Assembly: GCA_015146655.1 (NCBI GenBank)
Contig: VKHL01000005.1
Location: 62,001 to 126,000, forward strand
Source of the DNA: Ochromonas danica
Taxonomy: Eukaryota; Sar; Chrysophyceae; Chromulinales; Chromulinaceae
Length of the DNA: 64,000 nucleotides
Reading direction: 5' to 3'
Part shown: one piece after another, positions 1 to 10,412 of the stretch
Layout: each line of letters opens with the position of its first letter
Numbering within the stretch: the first letter of the stretch is position 1
Notes under the pieces: generated by a model
What the model was told of the DNA's origin: nothing
Seen by the model: the letters and a program-made list of their open reading frames with translations, nothing else
The model's database searches: none
Position numbers and translations under genes: made by a program

Positions 1-2146
1 CAAGTCAGTTTATTCTGTGGAAGAGAAAGATACTTATCTTTCTCCTTCTAACGAAGAAGTCGACAGAGCAAATACAGGGTCTGATAACGGTGTGATATGT
101 CTTCCAGATATGCAAGAGGCTAACAACAATAACAATAAGGGCTCCAAGTCTCAGCGTTGGAAGGGGGCTGTTGGAGGTAGCTATAGGATTGGACTACAAA
201 GTACTCGAAATAGCATTAGTAGCGCCATCAGCAATAGTAGTCACCATCACAATGTCAGCAGATCGACCGTGGACACTAAGAACCCTTGCTGTCGTCTTTC
301 CCGTCCGGGCAGTTCTGTTATTCGCGTCATTCCACCGCTTCGTGGTCTTGAAAGAGAGTTCCAATGTTCATGGTGCAACGCAGCAGTATTTCAATTGGCC
401 AATGTAATTCGTCCTGATTTGGACATTATGCCAATGGTGGAAGACTTCATTAATTCGCTTCAACTGGCTGCAAATCATCGCCGTGAAGATGGAGATGCGC
501 AATATCATCCGGAAGAACACTCTGCAGTTGAAGATGCGGAAGAGGAGTTTTTACAATCGACAAAAAGGCAAGGTGGCTTTGGAAGACCTGATCTCTGTTC
601 CGCGGCTATTGGTGACGAGGGAGGTTATCGTAGCAGCCTTAATCATGCCATACTTCATGCCATTTCTCCGAAAGGGTTATCAGTTGGAAGCGAAGGGAGA
701 GGATTTAGTGGGCTTTCAAAATCCAATCAGCCTCTGCCCCCTATCGCTCCACGTTCCAGACAAGGAAGCATAGTAACCTCTGTGAGCCATGATGACATCA
801 ACTATCATGCAAACAGCTCCAAAGGGGGAGATTACCGGTTTGATGGTAGATCTAGCAATGTTGTTCCAAGTTCAAGTAGCATAGTGGCTGCAATGGAAAT
901 GGATGTGGACCAGGATTATCACACCTTATCAGTGCCCTTCGTACCTCCTTTAATGACATCGCGTGCGAACAAAGGCAATAAAGGCTTCCAATTTGATAGC
1001 TTGGATGCACCTTCGCTTGAGCTTCCAGCGACTCGACGCCCTTCTCTGAAGTCGGATGGCAGCCCTGCTAAGGATATCCAACTTCCCCTTCATCTTCAAC
1101 ATCGCAGCAGTACTCCTCGCACGCTGCCGTCGCTTGATCATGCTCCATCATCTTCATCCTCTTCAGCGGCCTCTTCTTACTCAAGTTCCTCAGCACCACC
1201 CGTCGCCACCAGTACTGCCGCTGTCGCTAGTAATGGCAGTCAACTGTTTATGAGTATTCAAGCTCAACCGAATAGTCCTCGCTTGCAACCAATTCAGCTC
1301 AATAATACGGTTTTGAGTGGTCAGCTGACAATCAATCAAACAGCTCACGTGACCAACATTCAACCTTCGCACAATGCAACAGCCAGTGATTCCATGACAA
1401 CTCCCCCAAAGTCTTTCTTTGCTCCCCTATATCCAGGTCTAAACCCTCCTAATCATGGTAGAACTTGTGTTGACATCTCGCCACGAGTTCTTTTGCCTCC
1501 TCCTCGCGAAGGGTCTATTTCATCACCCGCAACGAACGCCCTTGGTCGCTCTTCTGCGGGCAGTGTTCACAGCAATGTGGCCATGGCAATTGGAAGATCT
1601 TCTTTCCTTGATCGTCCAGCCTCGGCAGAAAAAAGAAGATGGTTGGCAAGAGTAAGCCTCTTACGAGAGGGCGATGTTAAGGTGGCACAGCTGGCCGAGC
1701 AAGACGATGTAGTGGCAAGAGCTTTAGCTTTAAATGATGAGAAGTATTTCTACCTCGAATACCTTGATAGTATGGGCAAAGAAATCTTTCAAACGAGCAA
1801 GGACTATGGTGACATCTTGTGCCCAGGATGTAGCAAAGTGCTTGGTTGCTGGAACTGGACCCCGAGCTTGAGGTAAGATGTTGTTTTTGATCTAATGATG
1901 TATCTTATCGGTTTGATATGGTTGCAGGTTGCTGAAGAATGGAAAACTAGAAGCACCTCTCTTCCTTATCGATAAGAATGTTGTACATCAGGTAGGATCA
2001 TTCCTAATAAACCACAGTCTTGTCTTATGTCTAAATGAATGTATTTTTTCCAGTTGGATGTAGATTTTGATGCAACACCTAGTGGTACTCCCCGTCTCCA
2101 GGATGATTTATCAGTGACGAATAGTCCCCGAATTGACGATTCGTAG
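1..2146 (+). CDS. DUSP12/YVH1-type zinc-domain protein, 5' end outside window
   Basis: The frame is open to the left edge, so the start and any phosphatase domain are missing. Exons 1-1872, 1928-1991 and 2054-2146 join in phase across introns of 55 and 62 bases. About 117 residues in lies a CSWC knuckle followed by AAVFQLANVI. After roughly 475 Ser/Ala-rich residues comes CPGCSKVLGCWNW, then a tail with APLFLIDKNVVHQLD. The second part resembles the end of the DUSP12/YVH1 zinc-binding domain (CxxC, LG, xNW, then a PxF segment), and the first resembles its beginning. Both halves together suggest one zinc domain interrupted by a long low-complexity insert. Catalytic function cannot be judged because the P-loop phosphatase region, if present, lies upstream. 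Another zinc-ribbon protein of unknown role is possible. Confidence 0.6.
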
Positions 2147-3177
2147 CCCTAACCCAACCTTACCTCCCATGTTATTTCTAATAGTAGATGTTTCATCTTT
2201 TCCCTATCCGAGACTTTATCGAGACCGTTTGGGCTTTCCATTTCGTAGCGATGAGTCTTAGTCAAGCGAAGAAAAACGAAAAGAATCCCGTAGCCCACTC
2301 TAAAACATTGTAAAATATTGGATTTGCTATAACGGATTCTTTTTGAATGCAATCAATTTGACAGTGGTGTTTTGCTGAAGTCTCCAGTAACTGTAATGAG
2401 TAATGAGTAACTTTACTCTTAGATCGAAAGCCGTTTATCCATATAGATCTGCATGCAGGGAACACTACTCAATGTTGGAGATACAGTCTACATTGTTTGT
2501 TCTCATTTTGTGACCCGTTGCTTCAGAATCCGTTGAATAATTTCATCGCCAAATCGAATTTCAAGGTGGGATTGCAAATTATCAGCGCCACCTCACAGGC
2601 AACACCCCTGCAGTTCCAGGCAATTCCTCGGGTGCCGTTGTGCTGTTTGCGTGGGGTTGTGCGTGTGTGTGCGTTGATGATGTGGCTGCTGCTCTGCTCT
2701 GCTTTCAACTCATCCCACTCCCCAAAGCACAACATCATCTCGTCTCCTTTCCCCCTTACTTTCCAGCAAAGGAATATTAACTCTCCACGAGCATTATTCT
2801 GTCCTTTGCTTGAAGAATTAGAATTGGAAATAACAGATATTTAGATAGTTTAACCTTCTTTTTTCTCTTTTGGAGTGTGTGAAGAAAAAAAAAATTAGAT
2901 TGAATTCTTTTCAATCCATCCGCTCCTCCATACATCTTAATAACGTGGACAAGAAAAATAAATTCGCTGATATTTCCTTATCATCAAAGCTGAAATTTAT
3001 TTCTTGACTATTCAAAACGAGTACTATTCAGTAGTTCTTTATTTAGTTAGTTGAAATAGGCCACATTCTTCTCGTGCGTTTTCTAACGCCATTCAACCTA
3101 CCCGATTGTCAAACAAGTGCGAACAATTTCAATATCGTCTGAATCCTCCATTTCTTTTGGAAAATAATTGATCAAAG
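2147..3177. other. Intergenic: 3' end of the zinc-domain gene and promoter of the RING-CH/FHA gene
   Basis: About 1 kb without a convincing gene. Open frames on both strands near 2500-2850 lack recognisable domains and have biased composition. A/T-rich tracts near 2880-3060 are likely promoter and 5' leader of the gene starting at 3178. No repeat or RNA gene was recognised. Confidence 0.5.
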
Positions 3178-6048
3178 ATGGGAAATACTCATGCTATTCC
3201 TAGTCGCTCTAATCGTCATTCCGCTGATGCAGCAACCACTTCCAAGTTTAAACCTGCTCGGGAACATAAACGCCATGGAGTAGTCTCTGTAAAAATTCAT
3301 CCTGTTAATGGTAGAAGTGCTGATGATTATATTAGTCAAGTGTTAACCCCCAAGGGTGGGTTGTTCTACGGCTCGTCTTTCAATCCTGCGGTCGTCTTGA
3401 AAGGTAAGTTTTTTGCTGGAGTTATCTAATGTTGTACGCTGTTTAAGCCACTACCTTTGCTTTTAGCTTTGGAAGATGCTAATTATCCTTTGATGCCTCC
3501 AACGGAGGTTTTGGTGCCCGACTCGAGAGCTCATAAGCTCCTTGTTACTTACTGTCAAGGCTGGCAGCTTATTCCCTTCCCTGAGGTCTTCTCCCGTCAC
3601 TCAGGCACTTGCGTTATCGTGGGCGATCGAAATATGACATCAATTCAATATCCTATCAAAGTGGGTGATTGTTTTCGGTTGGGCTCTGTTGGTGTTGTTG
3701 TCTCAGAATTGAAATTGGAAGACTGTGAGGAAGAACGATTGGATGCTCGTACGTTGGAGTTTTTAAAGGACGAAGCATTAGCATTTGATACTTCAGAAGA
3801 TCTCGCAGCATTGGCCTCAGATGAAATGATTGAAGAAGAAGGAATGGATAAGTCAGAGCATTCTAACGATGATCAGACTGAGCCAAATTATCAAGCAGGA
3901 TTGACCAATGGAGAGAAATATATCTGCTACATGTGCTATGAGACACATAACACGTTTGAGGATCCTTTAATTGCACCTTGCGAATGTAAAGGAGATACTC
4001 GATTTTTGCATGTTCAATGTCTTCAAAAGTGGTATCATTCATCCGCTCATGGTTCACGTGCCCAAGTCATTCGAACCACTGGCAATGGAGCCCCTGCCTG
4101 TAAAATTTGTGGAACCGCTTATAAGACGAATTTTCGGAGACCAGATGGCAAGAAAACTTCCATTTTGGAGGTGAGTATGTTTTAATGATTGTTGGAATTT
4201 ATGGTACCTAATCTCCATGGCTTTCTACGCCAACAGATGGAAAACAATGGTCCGTATCTCTCTTTGGTTGTAGTGACTCATCATGATACGAATCCTGGAC
4301 TCTTTAATACAAAGTTCCGGTTAAATTTCGGTCGTCGAGCCAATGCTCCTCCTCATCTAACAGATGAGGAACTGAATACCATTATCATTGGCCGCTCCAG
4401 TAGTTGTGCGATGATTCTTGATTATCGCACTGTTTCTACCATTCATGCGAAGATTCAATATGTGGTTAGTTGTTTCTATCTTCTTAACGTCCCTTTCCTT
4501 AATGTGTGGTTGTTGTTTTAGAACGGCAAGTTCATCTTGACGGATAATCATTCTTCCAACGGAACCATGGTCTATCTGCAAAATCCATTTCCTTTGCCAT
4601 ACAGTCAGCCAATCAAAGTGCGCATGGGTCGAACTACTTTAAGTATACAAGCTAAGCGTTCATGGACTGCTGCTATTCGTTCCTATCTCATGACTAACAA
4701 CGGAAATGCGCATCGCAATCGCAACAGTACCGTGTCTGTTTCAGACATTTCCACGTTATCTGCTGAGCAAAACGCGATTGACATGAGCACTCCCTCGCCT
4801 TTCTTTGTTCACTCCTTGCTGTGTGCGTTACCAGCTTCTCCGTCTGAAAAGAATGAAAGGAATGACTCCTTGGCGAATGAACAGGATTTTATTCATGGCC
4901 GCTCTTATACAATTCGGACTCTCAATGACCCTGGAGCTGAAGTGGAATATGATCACGACCTTTATAATGCTGCTTTGACAAATAGTATGACCAATATGAA
5001 TCATATTACCTCCATGACCAACACTTTGCAAAATAACCTTCAGGCTATGCACAACCTCAATAACAATTTCAACACAATGAATAATCGACTATATGGCAAC
5101 TATCTTCTCGCGGGGAATAACTTGAATAATATCGCTGAAATTAATAATAACATTTTGATGAATAATAACATCAGCCATCTGCTCTATGGTCATCCCATTG
5201 CCGCGTCCTCAGGTGTCAGTGGTGATGATGAATATGTCGCAAATAATATTGCTGCCTCTGAGTCTGCCAGGTTGTCTAATGTTCCATCTCACGGTCGTGT
5301 TGGATCTTCTGTAGAACAAGGATTGGAAGTTGACAATGCATTCATCGGAGCTGCTGGCGCTCTTTCTGTTGAGCGCCCTTCCAGTTCATCGGTTAGATCT
5401 CACCGTAGCCAAAGTGCTCGCGATAATTCAGTCGTTGAATCATTTGTCTCTTCTGAGAAGAGATGTCCTCCAACGAATAGTTATGCTGTGGAAGATTTGG
5501 AAGAAACACATAACAGCCTTCCTGTCGCTGCTGATAATGGAATAGCTATGACTCCTGTTAATAATGTGGAGAGGCGAAGATGTACATTTGATGATGATGT
5601 TGATCTTTGCGGTAAAGATGAGTCGGTAAGGAGGCTATTTTCCTTGTTCTCTGTAGCATCTCTCTGATATATTTTGTATGTTTAGACTCCCACGCTGGCA
5701 GCTGCGCATTCGCTTAAATCGATCCCTTGTTCGCCTGGTGTTCGTTCACACAAAAGCACCATCATATTACCTGGTAATTTTGATTCCATAGAAGCTGTTG
5801 GCTCTCAAAGTAGAGGGGTATCTCCTGAGATGGAAAACTCGGCGGGAATGGTGTCGGAAGCACATGATGAAGAGGAAGTTTTACTGGCTCGTCCTGCAGC
5901 TACAGTCTTCAGTGGTGTTCATTCGACAAGCCCTTGTGTGATCAATTCTGGTAGCTGTAAAAGTGCCAAGGCAGTCGGCGTCGAAGAAGAAGAAGGGAAA
6001 GAGGATGTAAAGGATGGAGAGGATAAAGTCTATGCATCACAATATTAG
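3178..6048 (+). CDS. RING-CH (MARCH-type) and FHA domain protein, probable E3 ubiquitin ligase
   Basis: Exons 3178-3403, 3467-4170, 4237-4464, 4522-5625 and 5686-6048 give about 874 residues with all phases matching. The N-terminus MGNTHAIP fits an N-myristoylation signal. Residues about 235-305 hold a RING-CH finger: CYMCYE, then CECKGDTRFLHVQCLQKWY, then CKICG, i.e. the C4HC3 order with the Trp typical of the family. Such fingers recruit E2 enzymes for ubiquitin transfer. Residues about 350-405 form an FHA phosphothreonine-binding domain with IIIGRSSSC, STIHAKI and NHSSNG motifs; it is split by an intron. An upstream segment (IKVGDCFRLGSVGVVVSE) may be a second, diverged beta-sandwich. The remainder is Asn/Ser-rich and disordered. 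No transmembrane segment is seen, unlike most MARCH ligases. Targets are unknown. Confidence 0.85.
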
Positions 6049-6979
6049 GTCACTTCCTATGATATTTTAGTTGCGGTTTGATCTTGTGGTGTTCTTCTTG
6101 TCCCCCGATGCAGTTCTCTTCGATCATGCTCTTTCCCATGCCCCAAATGCGGCGTTAACATGATATTTATGATCATTGAACGCCCAGGCTTTGGGGTGCT
6201 TTCCTTTGAATTAGTACAGCATTGTTTACTTAGTAGATATTTGACTTGATATCCTTTCTCGACTCCTCTACCTTCTCAATCCCAACAAGAGTCGGCTCTC
6301 GTCTTGGCAGTTATTCCCCATGTCCTATCCTTTGAATGGTGCTTTGGCTCTGATTGAAGGGGGTATAGTGATACTGTTTTGGTGGACTGGCTTCTTGATT
6401 GTGCTTTAGTACAGCGACTAGTACTATCAAACGAATGGAAATAACTATATATCCATAATAGCCAAACACAAGGATTCTAGTTCTCTAACTCTTTGTGTGT
6501 GATTGCTTGTTTGCTTGTATACATGTGTGCTCAATTGTTTTTGATGTTACTCATTTCTTCTTCCTCAATCAATTACTCCACTCTTCCAGGATTATGGAGT
6601 ATTAGCTTTTGCATTCTCGCTTCATGGCATGTGAATGCTTCGCTTCGTTCATCACAGAAGTGCTAAATACTAAAGTGAAGCTTATGTGTGAGTGAGGTGG
6701 GCTTAGGTGGTGAATTGGTTTGACTTGTGTATGTTTCTATGATATGATTATGAATATGGCTGCATTTTTAGTAAACTAGGTTACAATTGTTGTTAGTTCC
6801 CAACTTTTCAATCAACAACACTGGGTTTATTTTTTTACAAAAGTAGAGGCAGTACATAGGTATGTTACACGTTATAGACAGCTCGGGCTCTATAATTATC
6901 TACAAGAGTATTGCACAACCATCAATTTTTACATACGTAACAACAGGATATCATATATTTCGAATTCTGATTGAACTGA
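6049..6979. other. Intergenic between convergent genes
   Basis: Holds the 3' flanks of the RING-CH/FHA gene (plus strand) and the ZNHIT3-like gene (minus strand). The sequence is A/T-rich with no open frame of note and no repeat family I could recognise. Confidence 0.5.
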
Positions 6980-7444
6980 TTAGCTTGTTGATGTAATGGG
7001 CTGGACAACGTCCAGAATGAGGTTCATCACTTCTTCAAAGTCTCTATTATTCTCTCTCATCTTGCGTATTGTTTGTTGTTTACTAGGATGGCTATCAATC
7101 ATGGTAATATGATCACGTAAGCGTTTACTTTTCAAGAGATTGATGAGTTGAGAAGAGGATCGAAGGCGTTGTTTTTGCTCTTCTGTCAAAGGTTCAATAT
7201 ATTCTTCCTTGGTTGTAGAAGATGTTCTTTTACTCAAGGCTGGTAACTTTGATGAGGAAGGGTGATCCTCCAAGCCCCCTGTGAGTGTAGTGGAAATGAA
7301 AGAAGTTGATGGTTGATCTGTGCAAACCTCTTTGTGCTGACTGCAACAATCTTTTGAGCAATAGAAGGCTCTGCATTTAGGGCATTTATAAGCACTATTG
7401 TCCTTATGACATATTACACATTGTTTTGGAATGGCCTTCTTCAT
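6980..7444 (-). CDS. ZNHIT3: HIT-type zinc finger protein, ZNHIT3-like
   Basis: Single exon, about 154 residues from the Met at 7444 (MKKAIPKQC); a Met at 7453 is equally in frame and a longer upstream extension looks like leader sequence. The N-terminus is a zf-HIT finger: CVIC, CPKC, FYCSKDC and HKEVC supply the zinc ligands. The C-terminus (INLLKSKRLRDHITMID and a final FEEVMNLILDVV) resembles the ZNHIT3 C-terminal helical region that binds NUFIP in other eukaryotes. ZNHIT3 with NUFIP and the R2TP machinery assembles box C/D snoRNPs in the nucleus. The family call rests on both ends matching; a different zf-HIT paralogue remains possible. Confidence 0.75.
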   Translation of the reverse strand: MKKAIPKQCVICHKDNSAYKCPKCRAFYCSKDCCSQHKEVCTDQPSTSFISTTLTGGLEDHPSSSKLPALSKRTSSTTKEEYIEPLTEEQKQRLRSSSQLINLLKSKRLRDHITMIDSHPSKQQTIRKMRENNRDFEEVMNLILDVVQPITSTS

Positions 7445-8022
7445 CGTAATCATCAAATGAATGAATGACAGAGAAAGAGAGGGCAATAGTATTACGATGC
7501 GTGCGAACAAACGTGTTTTGTGCAAATGGGTTTGTCGAACAAGGTGCTGTGACAACCCACCTGTCCCATTTTAATAAAAGAAAATTGAGTTGTAGCGATT
7601 TTCTTGCTTTTACTTGCAACAAAGACAGTAGTTAGTTATTGAGAGCTCTTGTAATGGCTGCAACCAATCATTTCATCGTGTTTAGAATTATCCAAACTAA
7701 AGGCTCACTCTTCATCATAGGTGTACCTCTGATTCTACTCCAGTGGAAGATTTTTCATGTCAAATTTAACCGCAGTTTCAATTGGATGCTTAACTAATCA
7801 AAATTGCTACTCCTTGCAGATGGTATCATCTGCATCAAAAAGAGGAAGCTGGGGCAGTGGAAACTTCCCTGAAGCCCTGGTAGTAGTCACAGAACATTGG
7901 TGGTAATGATCTCCACTTGAAGACTTGAAAGAATCGAATCTGTCCATCTGCATAGGGCATATCTTGGAAGGCGTAATGTTTTCATTTCCGAGACTCGTTC
8001 ATTTCGACAGCTCACAGAAAGG

Positions 8023-8086
8023 GCCATTGCTGTAGTATTAAGATGAACCCCTGCACCTCGCCATTACTGTAGTATTAAGAAGAACC
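8023..8086. repeat. Two-copy direct repeat, period 37 bases
   Basis: Copy one (8023-8049) and copy two (8060-8086) share GCCATT(G/A)CTGTAGTATTA followed by AGA(T/A)GAACC, with only two differences in 27 positions. The spacer is 10 bases. It lies upstream of the ZIP transporter gene and could hold duplicated regulatory sites or be a chance local duplication. Confidence 0.7.
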
Positions 8087-8228
8087 TCTCAGAAAACTCA
8101 CTCGGAGACAGTTCCCTATCCACAACCACGCACGTCACTTTCTCTCTTGTCTGTTGTCTATTGAAGATTGTCGTTGCATTGTTGTAGAGAGAAATGACCG
8201 TACGGCCGTACTTTAGTTCCGTTGGATG

Positions 8229-8292
8229 TGTTTGTACGTGTGTTTGTGTGTTTGCACATGTGTTTGTACGTGTGTTTGTGTGTTTGCACATG
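8229..8292. repeat. Perfect 32-base tandem duplication, GT-rich
   Basis: The unit beginning TGTTTGTACGTGTG and ending TTTGCACATG occurs twice in a row without mismatch, inside a longer (GT)-rich stretch reaching about 8310. It is a young minisatellite in the leader or promoter of the ZIP gene. Confidence 0.85.
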
Positions 8293-8643
8293 TGTTCGTG
8301 TGTGTTGTGGGCAGCAGGCGTCTGTGTGATGTCTGCTGCTGCCCTGCTCTCTGCGCTCTCTCTGTGCTTTGCTCTGCCTATGCATTGAACCCAATCTCCT
8401 CTTACAATTAAGTGACTATCATCTGGTTTCCTTGCTTGCTTTCTCTTTCTCTAAGTTCTTTCTTGCCTATCGTGATTGTTGATCACATCCATCTTTCTAA
8501 TCTCTCCTATCCTTCCAAAACTTCGTGAGACGTCATCGTTAGTGTGTCAAAATAAGATCCAAGTAATTTTTGCAAATACCTTGCGAAAAGTTCCTTGGAA
8601 ACCAAGCGTTTGAAAAGTTATTCTAGTCTGTCTTTGTAACTTC

Positions 8644-9932
8644 ATGCCTCTTCTCACTGAAATGACAAATTTAACAAGTGCTATTGATGAGAATAATCTG
8701 AAATCTATCCTCGCAAGACGATCAACCAAAACAAAACGCAGAAGTAGCATTAGTCAGATACCACCTGATTATCCTTCCTTGTTTCTATTGGCGCTAGTGA
8801 TTGGTATAACAATCTTTGGTTATCCTGATTGGTCCGAAACACAAGTCACAGTGCATCAAGTTTGGTATTATGGTTGGATCACTGCAGTCTCTACAGGTGT
8901 TGGGGTTATACCTTTCTTTTTTCTGTCAGAGCCTAATAAGTTCTGGATGGGTATATCTAATGGTAAGTGAAGTCGTAATCATTAAGATGTGGTTGGGTGG
9001 GGTTGTGAGTGTTTCAGCTATTGTTATTCTTGCTGTTTACATCTTGTCTGTGTCTTGTTTGTGTTGTTTTACAGCGATAGCTGGAGGAATGATGATTGCT
9101 GCCTCATTCTCCCTTGTAGTTGAAGGTGTAACTTTTCAAGATTCTAGATTCGGTTTGCTCTCTCTGTTACCTTTATTCGGTAAGTTGTCCTTTAGTTATG
9201 CCACTATTTATTACATTTCTTCACCTGAATCAATGGCTTATGACTAGATCCGTCAACTCATTCTATCATTCGAACAGCGATAGGATTCGCCATTGGTGTA
9301 GCATTCATTCTATTTACCAAGAATGTCTTGGCCAAATTTGATGATTTGCAAATTATGGAAGGTATGGAACAACAGTTGTTGTTGTTGTTGTTGTTGTTGT
9401 TGCTGTTGTTGTTGTTGTTGTTGTTGTCAATTTTCCTTTCTTTGACTTAATCACATAATGAATAGGTGGTGTCCCAACACAACGTATGGTGTTGATTGTT
9501 ATTGTGATGACTTTGCATTCTCTTTCTGAGGGCATTGGCATTGGTGTATCCTTTGGAGGATCTTCAGGAATGAAACTTGGACAGTTTATTTCACTTTCTT
9601 TGGCAGTCCATAATGTTCCCGAAGGTCTTGCTGTTGGATTGGCCATGACAGCTCGTAAAGTCTCCACCTTACGAACTGTTTTGTGGGCAATCTTTACTTC
9701 CTTACCTCAACCTCTCTTCTCAGTACCAGCCTATCTCTTTATTGAGCGTTTCATCCCTTTATTACCTGGAGGATTGGGTTTTGCTGCTGGAGCAATGAGT
9801 TATGTTGCTGTGTTTGAGCTATTAAGTGAAGCAATAGAAGATACTGGATCGACTATACTCACTGCTATTATGGGTGTATTGTCCTGTATGATGATGACGT
9901 TGCTCCAGGATGCTGTCAAGCAATCCGTTTAA
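8644..9932 (+). CDS. ZIP-family metal ion transporter
   Basis: Exons 8644-8962, 9075-9179, 9278-9361 and 9466-9932 join in phase (each junction completes an Ala or Gly codon), giving about 324 residues. The two signature helices carry HSLSEGIGIGVSFGG and HNVPEGLAVGLAM, which hold the His and Glu metal ligands of ZIP transporters. The C-terminal half (WAIFTSLPQPLFSVPAY, GLGFAAGAMSYV) is especially like the plant At3g08650-type branch, as I recall that family. The protein should have eight membrane helices and move zinc or a related divalent metal into the cytosol; the membrane is not evident. The N-terminal 40 residues are basic and cytosolic in appearance. Intron 3 holds a (GTT)n microsatellite. 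Confidence 0.88.
9374..9427. repeat. (GTT)n microsatellite in ZIP intron 3
   Basis: About 18 GTT triplets with one interruption (a GCT), T-rich on the sense strand and placed about 40 bases before the 3' splice site. Confidence 0.9.
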
Positions 9933-10412
9933 TAGCACCAACAGAGTAACTAGCAGAATGGGATAAAACAATAGGAGTACGTGAGAAGTGTAGGTATGTA
10001 TAGTCTTGGTGGTTTTCGCTAGCATAATTTATGTATGTGCGACATGTGCATTATCTCTCTTGATACAACTCAACATGAGTTTGTATATGTACTAAAGCAT
10101 CTACAATAACAACTGGGTTAAGCTTGTTTTTGTTTCTTACAAAGTCTACAACAGGCCAGACAACCAAAGAGGTAGAAGCAGAGAAGACTATGCACAAGAG
10201 AGAAATGGAAGGGTAGAACACAGCCACACGCTATTATGCACCTTTCCATACTAACGCAAAGTTGGGAGGTAAACAGCACAAAAGCAGAGGTCAAGAAAAC
10301 TGTCACTAGTGTACACATAGCAAAAGAACTACCTGCAAAAAAGGAGAAATCAGATCTATAGAAAAGAAAGTGGTAGAAAATGCTGCAATTCCCTGTTGTT
10401 GTATGGCTGCTA
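9933..10412. other. Intergenic between convergent ZIP and GH16 genes
   Basis: Contains the two 3' flanks. The minus-strand frame overlapping 10118-10531 has no domain and shadows the end of the GH16 gene. No other element was seen. Confidence 0.5.

Larger units (their letters stand above)
7445..8643. other. Divergent promoter region with two short repeat units
   Basis: Lies between the ZNHIT3-like gene (minus) and the ZIP gene (plus). No gene is supported; open frames over 8060-8410 are products of the GT-rich repeat. It contains a 37-base-period direct repeat (8023-8086) and a perfect 32-base tandem duplication (8229-8292), listed separately. Confidence 0.5.

Noticed and set aside
2497-2844. 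115-codon plus-strand frame between the first two genes
   Set aside because: No domain or splice-supported extension, an antisense frame of similar length overlaps it, and it lies in likely UTR or promoter sequence.
8064-8411. Cys/Val-rich and Thr/His-rich open frames on both strands
   Set aside because: They are translations of the GT-rich tandem repeat; no gene on either strand is supported.
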